NCBI RefSeq assembly: GCF_015674855.1
Contig: NZ_JADMLG010000002.1
Location: 693,280-757,279 of the forward strand
Reading direction: 5' to 3'
Source of the DNA: Nocardia bovistercoris
GTDB taxonomy: Bacteria; Actinomycetota; Actinomycetes; Mycobacteriales; Mycobacteriaceae
Length of the DNA stretch: 64,000 bases
Shown here: one piece after another, positions 56,903 through 64,000 of the stretch
How positions within the stretch are numbered: the stretch's first letter is position 1
Layout of the letters: every line of letters begins with the position of its first letter
The notes under the pieces: generated by a model
Databases searched by the model: none
Seen by the model: only the letters and a program-made list of their open reading frames with translations
Told to the model about the DNA's origin: nothing
Made by a program: the position numbers and the translations under genes

Positions 56903-59152
56903 GTGAGCACAAGCGCGACGCTGGAATCGCGTCGAACGAGATCGATCTGGGGGGCGGTGACCGCGCTCGGCGTGATCGCGGGCTACGCCGCGGTACTGCT
57001 GGCCGACCCGCGCCACTTCTACACCGACGACACCGAGGCGCAATACGCGCCCATGTGGGTGATGCTCGGCACCGAACTGCGCGAAGGACGATTCCCGGCC
57101 CTGGTCCCGTGGGAATGGATGGCGGGCAACTACTCCCTCGAGGAGGCGGGCCTCTACAACCCGCCGCAACTACTGGTGCACTTCCTCGCGCCGTCGATGG
57201 ACAACATCGCGCTGTACGCGACCCTGGTGAAACTGGTCTTCTCGATCATCGCGGGCATCGGGGTGTACCGGATCTGCCTCGCCTACGGCGCCAAGGCGCC
57301 ATGGTCGGCGCTGGCCGGTGTCGCCTTCCCGCTCAGCGGCTGGTTCCTGTTCTTCGACCAGGCCAGCTGGATGACCTCGCACACCGCGACCGCCTGGCTG
57401 GTCAACGCCTGGGCCTCTGCGGTGCTCTACGCGCGCGGACGCGGCGGGCCCATCCCGCTGTTCGTCTTCCTCTATCTCACCCTGACCGTGCAGTACGCGT
57501 TCCCGGCCGTACTGGCCGCACTGGTGATCCTCTCGGTCGCCGTGGGCGAATACCTCCACCAGCGCAGCGCCAATCCGTCGCTGCGACTGCTGCTCGCCGC
57601 GAGCTGCGCCGCACTCGCCGCGCTCGCCGCCAATCTGCCCGGCATCCTGTCCTCGCAGGTCACCTGGCGCGGCAACGCGAAGATCCACAACGACCCCTTC
57701 CTGACCGTGCCGTGGTCGGAATCGCTCAACGCCAGCCTGCCGAGCACCACACCCGCGTTCACGGCCTGGTGGGGTCACGTGCAGCCGCTGCCTATGGTCT
57801 ACATCGCCTGGTTCCTGATTCCCGCGCTGGCCTTCATCGCCTGGCGGGCCGCCGCCGACTCGATCCGCGAATACAGCGGCATCGCCTTCTTCGCCGTCGC
57901 CGTGCTGATGTGGACGGCCGGGCCCGGCGCGATCGGACCGCTGCGCTGGCCCGCACGCGTGCTGCCGATGCTCGCCGTCGCCCTGCTGGTGCTGGTCTGC
58001 GTGCTGCTCAGCCGCCACGGCAGCTTCGCTTCGTCGCGGCGGCGGACACTGGCCGCGGCCACCCTCGTCGGCCTGCTGTTCATCCGATCCTTCTCGGCCG
58101 CACCGCAATTGGTGCTGCGCCATCTGCTCGCCGTCGCCGCGGTCGTCGCGATCGGCGCCGCCGCGGTGTGGCTGGCGCGCAACAGGGGCGCCGCGGCGGC
58201 CTGCGCACTCGGCGTCGCCGCCACGTTCCCCATCGCCTTCGCGCAGGTGCAGAGCGCGCCGACCACCCCGTTGTCCTACAACTATCCGACGAACCGGTCG
58301 GCGATGGCGGCCGCCTTCCCCGACTTCGACGGCCGCACACTGCAACTCGCCGACCGCGCACTGCTGCTGCCCGAGGACAGGAAACTCTCCGGCGCGTGGG
58401 GTTCGCTGGCGATCGGCAACTACGCCAAGCACCTCGGACTCGAATACGTGCACGGCTACACCCCCATCGGGCACGCCGCGTTCGCGGGCCTGCTGTGCAT
58501 GGCGTGGGACGGCAGCACCTGCCCCGACGCCTACCGGCGCGCCTTCGAGACCGAGGCGATCACCGGACGGACCATCGTCGACCTCATGAAAGTCGACCGG
58601 GTGGTCCTGCACACGGCCCAATATCCGGGAGTGCGCGACCAGCCCGCCCCCTCGGGCTGGAAGTGGGTCGACTACCCGGGCCACGAACGCTACATCCGGG
58701 TGCTCGAGCGCGTCGACGGACTCCGCTCCACCCGCGACGGCATGATCGCCGACGCCGACGGCGTGCTCGCGACCTCCACCGCGAACAACACCTTCGGTTC
58801 CGCCGCGCGGGTCACCTCACCCGAGGGCGGGTGGGTCGTGCTGTCGAGGCTGAACTGGCCAGGTCACCGAATCACACTGAACGGCAGGGAATTACCGCTG
58901 AAGACCGTCGCGAAGACCTTCCTCGCGGTCGACATCCCGGCGGGCACCTCCGACGCCGAACTCGTGCTGAGCTGGCGACCGCCCGGCTGGGAGCTGAGCA
59001 TCGCGGGCGCGTCGGCGGGACTGGCCGGAATCGGCTTGCTGCACTGGACATATCAGCGCAGGCGCCATCGCGACCTGGAGATCGCCCGGCCCGCCGCGGG
59101 CCTACCTCGCGACGACGACGCCTCCGAACGTCCGCTGGTCGGCGCCAGTTGA
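56903..59152 (+). CDS. YfhO-like multi-pass membrane protein
   Basis: The 749-residue protein has about a dozen membrane helices over its first 450 residues (WGAVTALGVIAGYAAVLLAD onwards). The first loop has HFYTDDTEAQYAPMW, reminiscent of the DD/DE motif of GT-C glycosyltransferases, and later EWMAGNYSLEEAGLYNPPQL. A long extracytoplasmic domain (about 460-690) precedes a final helix. This is the YfhO layout, a family linked to lipoteichoic acid or envelope glycosylation. Substrate unknown. Confidence 0.82.
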   Translation: MSTSATLESRRTRSIWGAVTALGVIAGYAAVLLADPRHFYTDDTEAQYAPMWVMLGTELREGRFPALVPWEWMAGNYSLEEAGLYNPPQLLVHFLAPSMDNIALYATLVKLVFSIIAGIGVYRICLAYGAKAPWSALAGVAFPLSGWFLFFDQASWMTSHTATAWLVNAWASAVLYARGRGGPIPLFVFLYLTLTVQYAFPAVLAALVILSVAVGEYLHQRSANPSLRLLLAASCAALAALAANLPGILSSQVTWRGNAKIHNDPFLTVPWSESLNASLPSTTPAFTAWWGHVQPLPMVYIAWFLIPALAFIAWRAAADSIREYSGIAFFAVAVLMWTAGPGAIGPLRWPARVLPMLAVALLVLVCVLLSRHGSFASSRRRTLAAATLVGLLFIRSFSAAPQLVLRHLLAVAAVVAIGAAAVWLARNRGAAAACALGVAATFPIAFAQVQSAPTTPLSYNYPTNRSAMAAAFPDFDGRTLQLADRALLLPEDRKLSGAWGSLAIGNYAKHLGLEYVHGYTPIGHAAFAGLLCMAWDGSTCPDAYRRAFETEAITGRTIVDLMKVDRVVLHTAQYPGVRDQPAPSGWKWVDYPGHERYIRVLERVDGLRSTRDGMIADADGVLATSTANNTFGSAARVTSPEGGWVVLSRLNWPGHRITLNGRELPLKTVAKTFLAVDIPAGTSDAELVLSWRPPGWELSIAGASAGLAGIGLLHWTYQRRRHRDLEIARPAAGLPRDDDASERPLVGAS

Positions 59153-59159
59153 GGTCGGC

Positions 59160-59678
59160 TCAGGTCAGCATGCCGTCCACGCACAGTGCGTCCGTCCGCC
59201 AGGTCGGCGCGGGACGCGGGTCCTCGGACGCGAACCGCCACTGCGAGATCGGGGCGGCCGCCTTCCACAGTCGCGTGCCGTCGGACAGTGCGACGACCTG
59301 GTAGATGTCGTCCGATCCTGGGATCAGTTGGGCGCCGACGCAGTAGTCGGTGTAGCTGGTCCCCGGCTGTCGCGCGCCGGGGCTGAACCGGCCCTCGGGT
59401 GCGGCGTCGGCGCCGGGATTCGCGGCGACGGCATCGGCCGCCGCCGGGCCGCGCAACCAGTACGGCCCGGCGTGATCGACGCCGCAGGTGAAATTCGATC
59501 CGCCCGCGGCGACCGTCGTACCCCGCGGATACGGCGCGCCCGCCCAAAGGCAGGTCACCGGAAGGGCAGCGGTCCCGTGACGCGGTTCGGCGACGGATTC
59601 GGCCGCGCCGACCATCACCGCGCCCGCCGCCAGGACGGCCGCGGTCGCCGATCGGGCGAAGATCGCGCGGCCGGTCAT
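59160..59678 (-). CDS. Secreted protein of unknown function
   Basis: The 172-residue protein has a signal peptide (MTGRAIFARSATAAVLAAGA, cleavage likely after SVA). The mature part has several cysteines (CLWAG, FTCGVDHAG, DYCVGAQ, LCVDGML) and no recognised domain. GGGAGGG precedes the ATG. It overlaps the stop of the gene at 59675 as ATGA, so the two are made together. Confidence 0.75.
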   Translation of the reverse strand: MTGRAIFARSATAAVLAAGAVMVGAAESVAEPRHGTAALPVTCLWAGAPYPRGTTVAAGGSNFTCGVDHAGPYWLRGPAAADAVAANPGADAAPEGRFSPGARQPGTSYTDYCVGAQLIPGSDDIYQVVALSDGTRLWKAAAPISQWRFASEDPRPAPTWRTDALCVDGMLT

Positions 59679-60076
59679 CGTCCCTCCCGGCACCAGCTCG
59701 CCTGCGGTCGGCAGACCGTCCAACCGGAGTCGTCGGCGCGCGGCACCCCGGTCCATGTCGAGGCGCCGCCGTTGTCCCCGTGGTTGTTCGGCGGTTTCGG
59801 CTGGTTCGGTCCGCCGCGGTATTCGCGCAGCGCGTTCTGATGTTCGCGCTGCCGCAACGGATTCGGATCGCGGTGCCGGTAGCCGAACGGGTCGGTGTGA
59901 TGCGCGCCGGTCGAGTCACCGCCCTGACCTGCCTTCGAATGACCGTTGCGTGCACCGGGATTCGCCTCGGCCGTACCGACGCCCGCCAGCAGCGCCGTGG
60001 TCAGCGCGCCGAGGGTCAGTACGGTCGCGCGTCTTCGCGAACGTCGTGATCCGGTAGGAAGAACACGGTCAGCCAT
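59675..60076 (-). CDS. Small exported protein
   Basis: The 133-residue protein has an N-terminal basic region and hydrophobic core (TVLTLGALTTALLAGVGTAE) followed by a hydrophilic, glycine- and proline-rich body (GARNGHSKAGQGGDSTGA) and ends with TVCRPQASWCREGR. No domain recognised. The ATG is preceded by GAGG. Coupled to the next gene. Confidence 0.72.
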   Translation of the reverse strand: MADRVLPTGSRRSRRRATVLTLGALTTALLAGVGTAEANPGARNGHSKAGQGGDSTGAHHTDPFGYRHRDPNPLRQREHQNALREYRGGPNQPKPPNNHGDNGGASTWTGVPRADDSGWTVCRPQASWCREGR

Positions 60077-60127
60077 GGCCTCGTTGCCTCGCTCTCGGGT
60101 GCTCCGGTCACCGAACCCCTCGATGAC

Positions 60128-60152
60128 CATCTACTGATCTGAACAGTAGATG
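60128..60152. promoter_or_regulatory. Inverted repeat upstream of the secreted pair
   Basis: CATCTACTG and CAGTAGATG are perfect 9-bp arms around ATCTGAA. The site is 52 bp upstream of the first secreted gene and could be an operator. A hairpin terminator for a gene to the right is less likely because it lacks a GC-rich stem. Confidence 0.55.
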
Positions 60153-60247
60153 AACAACCTGAGACCATCACGTGCGTTTTCTCAGGAACGCATTACCACT
60201 ACGAAGAACAGGTCACGATCGCGGTTGATTACGTAAGCACCACGTAT

Positions 60248-61609
60248 TCAGTCGACCGAGACCGTGCTCCGCGCTCGACTCGCACCGGCATCGTCCGGCG
60301 ACTCGACCGAAAGTCCCATTTCCGCGCATCCCACATCGACAGCGGATTCGTCGACGCCACGCTCGATCCGCCGCACCAGCACCGTGCACCCGATCATCAG
60401 CGCGAAGTAGACGATCACATAGATGTTCGTCAGAATCGGCGACACCGGCCACGACGGCGGCAACAGGAACACGCCGATGGAAACCCACGTGGCACTCCAG
60501 TGATACGCCCACGCACACGCCGCCAGATACAGCGCGCCCGCAGCCGCCCACCACAGCCGCCGATACTGCGCGCGATGCACCAGGTACACCAGCAGCGGCA
60601 CGAACCAAACCCAATGATGTCCCCACGAATACGGCGAAACCACACACGCGGTGAGCCCGGTCAGGATCACCGCGAGCAGCCGCTCACCACAGCGCGACAA
60701 CGCGAGCACCAGGCGCAGACTCGCCGCCACCACCGCGCCCGCCAGCAGCAGCCACAACCACATCGGCGCGGGCCCGCCGACCAGATGGGCGATCGTACCG
60801 CGCAAGGACTGATTCGCCGGATGGGTGTCGTCGGCGATCCGACTCGACTGGAAGAACGTGGAGGTCCAATACTTTCGCGAATCCGCGGGCAACACCACCC
60901 AGCTCACCACCACCGTCGCGGCGAACACCGCGACCGCCGTCGCCGCCGAACGCCACTGCCGCAGCGCGAGGAACTGGACAACGAAGTAGCCGGGCACCAA
61001 CTTGATGCCCGCCGCGATCCCCACCCCGACACCGCGACCGACGGCACGCTCCCCGCGCGCGGAATCCCACAGCACCAACAACATCAAGACGAGATTGATC
61101 TGCCCGTAGTAGAGGGTCGTCCGCACCGGCTCCAGAAACAGGCAGGTCAGCGTGAGCAGCACACTGACGCCGACGAGCGAGCGAGTGCGGCGATAGCCGA
61201 GGATGCGCCAACTCATCAGCACACACCCGAACAGCACCGCCACATTCACCGCGAGCCAGGTGTCGGTGACCGCCGACCACGGCACCCGCTCGATCGGCAG
61301 GAACGCCAGCGCCGAGAACGGCGTATACGTGTAGAGCAGGCCGTAGAACGTCGGCTCGGTGTACAGCGGGCGGTCGTGCAGTATCCGCCACGCCCCGTCG
61401 CGATAGACGTGCACGTCCAACCCGCCGACGAGGATGCCCGACTTGTCCAGCCACGGATCCACGGTGGTGAACAACAGCGTCAACGCGAGGATTGCGCCCG
61501 ATAACAGCACGAAAAACGTTGGCCTGGTTCCGGGAAAGTCCAGTGGCCGCGAATTACGCACGAACACTGAACTTACCCAGCGACCGGATCTCAAACCTGT
61601 GACGAACAT
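60248..61609 (-). CDS. GT87-family membrane mannosyltransferase
   Basis: The 453-residue protein has about ten membrane helices. GLDVHVYRDGAWRILHDRPLY carries the conserved GT87 D(x)VYR segment, followed by FYGLLYTYTPFSALAF, LLYYGQINLVLMLLVLWD and SPYSWGHHWVWFVPLL. This is the DUF2029/GT87 form of polyprenyl-phosphomannose-dependent enzymes such as PimE and Rv2181 used in lipomannan synthesis. The acceptor is not determined. The ATG at 61609 follows a G-rich Shine-Dalgarno-like tract. Confidence 0.9.
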   Translation of the reverse strand: MFVTGLRSGRWVSSVFVRNSRPLDFPGTRPTFFVLLSGAILALTLLFTTVDPWLDKSGILVGGLDVHVYRDGAWRILHDRPLYTEPTFYGLLYTYTPFSALAFLPIERVPWSAVTDTWLAVNVAVLFGCVLMSWRILGYRRTRSLVGVSVLLTLTCLFLEPVRTTLYYGQINLVLMLLVLWDSARGERAVGRGVGVGIAAGIKLVPGYFVVQFLALRQWRSAATAVAVFAATVVVSWVVLPADSRKYWTSTFFQSSRIADDTHPANQSLRGTIAHLVGGPAPMWLWLLLAGAVVAASLRLVLALSRCGERLLAVILTGLTACVVSPYSWGHHWVWFVPLLVYLVHRAQYRRLWWAAAGALYLAACAWAYHWSATWVSIGVFLLPPSWPVSPILTNIYVIVYFALMIGCTVLVRRIERGVDESAVDVGCAEMGLSVESPDDAGASRARSTVSVD

Positions 61610-61675
61610 CCCCCCGGACATAGCTCACATCACGTTTGCGCCCCCGACCTGGCTAACGTCCGAGCCGAGGACGTG

Positions 61676-61969
61676 TCACCGCTCCGGCGCGCCCAACTCG
61701 GGAAAACTGACACGCAGATTGTCCAGACATCGATGGACCTCGCGAAGTTCACGACGCAGCAACTGCGACTCCGTAGTCGCGCGCGGGGTGCCGCGACTGG
61801 TCACCCCCATGGCCCGGATCGCGGAATCGAGGGTCTCGGCTTCGGTGCGCAGCAGGTCGTAGAACACCCGCGCCTGTTCCACATCGGATAGATCCCGCAC
61901 AAGTCCCTCACCGTCACGCAGCATCCGGTCGGCACCCCGTGCCCGGCGCACCGCATCACTGCCATTCAT
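61676..61969 (-). CDS. Small helical protein of unknown function
   Basis: The 97-residue product MNGSDAVRRARGADRMLRDG...AELREVHRCL-like sequence is charged, predicted mostly helical and lacks motifs; no signal peptide. The Shine-Dalgarno is weak. Moderately likely to be a gene, based on its composition and on its position before the GT87 gene on the same strand. Confidence 0.5.
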   Translation of the reverse strand: MNGSDAVRRARGADRMLRDGEGLVRDLSDVEQARVFYDLLRTEAETLDSAIRAMGVTSRGTPRATTESQLLRRELREVHRCLDNLRVSFPELGAPER

Positions 61970-62168
61970 GGTTACGCGCAGGTGAATGATCGTCAAACGG
62001 CAGCGAAGCTGCACGCTGTCGGCGTCGCGCGATACCGAGTGTCACCCTCGGCACGCCGCGAGCGCTCACGACTGGCTGTCCGATACGTCCCATCCTCGAT
62101 GACCTGCCACCGACCTCGCATACGCCAGCTAGCCTTGACCCCGAACCCGCCGAACCCGTGGAGGAATA

Positions 62169-62972
62169 TTGCGCACCCTCGGTCGATTCCTGATCCTCGT
62201 CCTCGCGCTCACCGGCTGTTTCGCCCTCACCGGCCCCGCCGCCACCGCGGACCCGGTCACCATCGACGAGACCACCGCCCGGGAAATCGACGACATCCTC
62301 GCCCAGCGCGCCGCCACCCCCGGCCTCGGCAAAGCCGACCTCGTAGAACTGCTCTCCCGCAAATTCCTCGGCACCCCCTACGGCGCGAACATGCTCATCG
62401 GCTCCGCCTCCCGCCCCGAACAACTCGTCATCGACTTCCGCCGCGTCGACTGTTTCACCTACCTCGACTACGCGGCCGCACTGGCGGACTCCACCACCCG
62501 CGACGATTTCGTCGCCAACCTCATCCGCACCCGCTACACCGACGGCCGCGTCGAATTCACCCAACGCCGCCACTTCTTCACCGACTGGTCGCGAACCCCC
62601 AAACCCAACGCCACCGACATCACCGCGACCCTCACCCCCCGAGCGTCGACGATCACCAAGGACCTCAACGCCAAAGCCGACGGCAGCACCTACCTCCCCG
62701 GCCTCCCCGTAGTCCGCCGCGCGATCACCTACATCCCCAGCGAATCCGTGGACGCCGACGTCCTCGCCCAACTCCACAACGGCGACTACATCGGCGCCTA
62801 CACCCCCCAACCCGGCCTCGACGTAACCCACGTGGGCATCTACACCACCACCCCCACGGGCCCCGCCCTCCGCAACGCCTCCTCCCTCACCGAAAACAAC
62901 AAGGTAGTCGACTCCCCTTTCCTCGACTACCTCCGAACCATCCCCGGAATAGTCGTCCTCCGCGCCCAGTAA
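62169..62972 (+). CDS. Secreted DUF1460 family protein (amidase-like)
   Basis: The 267-residue protein starts at TTG, fixed by GGAGG five bases upstream. It has a signal peptide (GRFLILVLALTGCFALTGPA). A DUF1460 cysteine-peptidase-like domain follows: FLGTPYGANMLIG, FRRVDCFTYLDYAAALADS with the likely nucleophilic cysteine, and LDVTHVGIYTTTPTGPALRN with the likely catalytic histidine. The family resembles N-acetylmuramoyl-L-alanine amidases. A Cys in LTGC could instead suggest a lipoprotein, but the motif is not a good lipobox. Confidence 0.85.
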   Translation: MRTLGRFLILVLALTGCFALTGPAATADPVTIDETTAREIDDILAQRAATPGLGKADLVELLSRKFLGTPYGANMLIGSASRPEQLVIDFRRVDCFTYLDYAAALADSTTRDDFVANLIRTRYTDGRVEFTQRRHFFTDWSRTPKPNATDITATLTPRASTITKDLNAKADGSTYLPGLPVVRRAITYIPSESVDADVLAQLHNGDYIGAYTPQPGLDVTHVGIYTTTPTGPALRNASSLTENNKVVDSPFLDYLRTIPGIVVLRAQ

Positions 62973-63259
62973 CCCCACTCCTTGCACACATCCTGTCGGA
63001 CACCCACGGCCGACAGAAGTTCCGCCACGACGGATCCATTCGCACGACACAGTCAGAGCTCGTGCGGCGGTAGATCGTAGGAATCTGAGAACAACTCACG
63101 GTCGCGCTTGCGAATCGCGCCTGACTTCCCCGTGCTCGGCGGCCCCTGATGGCCGTCATCTCACTGCCCAGCGCTTGTTCGACGGCTTGTCGCTGACGCT
63201 CGTCGAGGGTGCGGCCAAGCCAGTCCGCTGACGTGGTTTCGACCACCGCCCCCAGCGCC
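62973..63259. other. Intergenic region with a possible coding remnant
   Basis: A minus-strand frame from 63246 opens MVETTSADWLGRTLDERQRQ and later WRNFCRPWVSDRMC, but it runs into the DUF1460 gene in antisense and is probably not a complete gene. It may be a small fragment of a lost gene. No other feature was recognised. Confidence 0.35.
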
Positions 63260-64000
63260 TTACCGTTGTGCCCCTACAACATAGCGTCCCGATACCTCGA
63301 CGACTCCGGGGCGTTCGTCGTCGAGGACGAGTTCGCCCAAGCCGATCTTCTGTTGGATCTTCTTCATCCAGTTCGGCGCCCACCAGCAGCGGTCACCGAG
63401 CAGTTTCATCGTCGCGGGCACGACGAGCATGCGCAGCACGGTGGCGTCGATGAGCAGCGCGGCGATCATGCCGTAGGCGATGTACTGCATCAACACCAGA
63501 TCGGAGAAGGCGAAGGCGCCGGTGACGACGAGCAGGATCAGTGCGGCGGCGGTGATGATGCGGCCGGTGTGCGCGGTGCCGACGCGGATCGCGTCGGTGG
63601 TCGACGCCCCTTTCGCGCGTGCTTCGACCATGCGGGAGAGCAGGAAGACCTCGTAGTCGGTGGACAGGCCGTAGATGAGGGCGACGATCAGGACCAGCAC
63701 GTTCGCCTGGATGGGTTGGGGGGTGAAGTTCAGCAGCCCGGCGCCGTGGCCGTCGATGAAGATCCAGGTGAGGATGCCGAGGGTGGAGCCGAGTCCGAGC
63801 GCGCTCGTTATCGCCGCCTTGATCGGCAGGATCAGCGAGCCGAAGGTCAGGAACATCAGCAGGGTCGTGACGAGCAGGACGAGTCCGATCATCAGCGGTA
63901 TGCGTTTCTTCAGCCCGTCGAGACTGTCCTTCTGAACAGCGGGCACCCCGCCGACGAACATCCGCACCCCGTCGGGACTGCGGATCGAGCGCAGGTACTC
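63260..64000 (-). CDS. MmpL family transporter, C-terminal part (truncated by the window)
   Basis: The frame is open to the right edge of the window, so only the last 246 residues are visible. They comprise membrane helices (RIPLMIGLVLLVTTLLMFLT, ILPIKAAITSALGLGSTLGI, VLVLIVALIYGLSTDYEVFL and IITAAALILLVVTGAFAF) with the RND/MmpL motif GLSTDYEVFLLSRMVEARAKG and DATVLRMLVVPATMKLLG, then a hydrophilic tail. MmpL proteins export lipids or siderophores; substrate cannot be inferred. The start lies outside the window. Confidence 0.92.
   Translation of the reverse strand, partial: EYLRSIRSPDGVRMFVGGVPAVQKDSLDGLKKRIPLMIGLVLLVTTLLMFLTFGSLILPIKAAITSALGLGSTLGILTWIFIDGHGAGLLNFTPQPIQANVLVLIVALIYGLSTDYEVFLLSRMVEARAKGASTTDAIRVGTAHTGRIITAAALILLVVTGAFAFSDLVLMQYIAYGMIAALLIDATVLRMLVVPATMKLLGDRCWWAPNWMKKIQQKIGLGELVLDDERPGVVEVSGRYVVGAQR

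Noticed and set aside
57170..58684. Long minus-strand open frame over the YfhO-like gene
   Set aside because: Glutamine/arginine-rich antisense shadow of a clear membrane protein.

Overview
The window is high-GC actinobacterial DNA, coding on both strands, with GTG and TTG starts in regular use. The gene content and order (mazG-mfd-TetR-glmU-prs ... pks16-like ligase ... pth-rplY ... ispE-ksgA-rpfB-tatD-metG ... rsmI-pmt-arcA) follows, with insertions and some inversions, the Rv1001-Rv1021 block I remember from Mycobacterium tuberculosis. Together with the ergothioneine genes, an MgtA-type mannosyltransferase, a GT87 enzyme and an MmpL-like end, this points to Mycobacteriales, most likely Nocardia or a close relative. 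The genus is inference. 

Layout. 1-95 is a C/G homopolymer edge that looks like an assembly artefact. 116-7545 holds terD, a broken flavodoxin gene, mazG-mfd, a frameshifted gamma-butyrolactone-receptor-like TetR gene and an intact TetR gene. 7855-12211 holds tRNA-Gln, glmU-prs and two DUF4190 membrane proteins. 12223-21783 holds a Pks16-like acyl ligase, a nuclease-family remnant, rnz and the ergothioneine set (egtE divergent from egtA-B-C-D). 21916-25294 is accessory: a secreted SMP-30-like protein, DUF2461, a nucleotidyltransferase, MarR, a truncated membrane protein and a rhodanese. 25319-28473 holds pth, rplY and prfC. 28477-34558 holds an NTF2-fold protein, two Abi-alpha (DUF4393) paralogues around a DUF445 membrane protein, and an ABC-F ATPase. 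34786-37065 holds ispE and a small copper-type operon. 37364-46118 is the conserved ksgA-rpfB-tatD-metG-rsmI-pmt block. 46371-50667 holds arcA-GntR, soxR, an SDR and mgtA. 50769-56726 is a signalling region: a GAF-GGDEF-EAL protein, an unidentified ORF, two GyrI-like proteins, a DUF5593-like protein and an OhrR-like MarR. 56903-64000 is envelope-related: YfhO-like, secreted proteins, GT87, DUF1460 and the end of an MmpL-like transporter.

How the genes work together. Several blocks are ordinary housekeeping: cell-wall and nucleotide precursors (glmU, prs), translation (tRNA-Gln, pth, rplY, prfC, metG, rsmI, ksgA), isoprenoids (ispE), transcription-coupled repair (mfd) and resuscitation (rpfB). 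The egt genes should give ergothioneine, a redox buffer, which fits the redox regulators (SoxR, OhrR-like) elsewhere in the window.

The most unusual signal is structural. At least six genes (the intact TetR gene, egtA, the ABC-F gene, ispE, rsmI and the GntR gene) have degenerate copies of their own last 16-100 bp, stop codon included or close by, lying directly beyond the stop codon. ispE has ten 16-bp units. The best candidate for an undescribed functional module is the Abi-alpha / DUF445 / Abi-alpha cluster at 29256-32650. All functional assignments come from reading the sequence and from recalled family knowledge; no database search was run.
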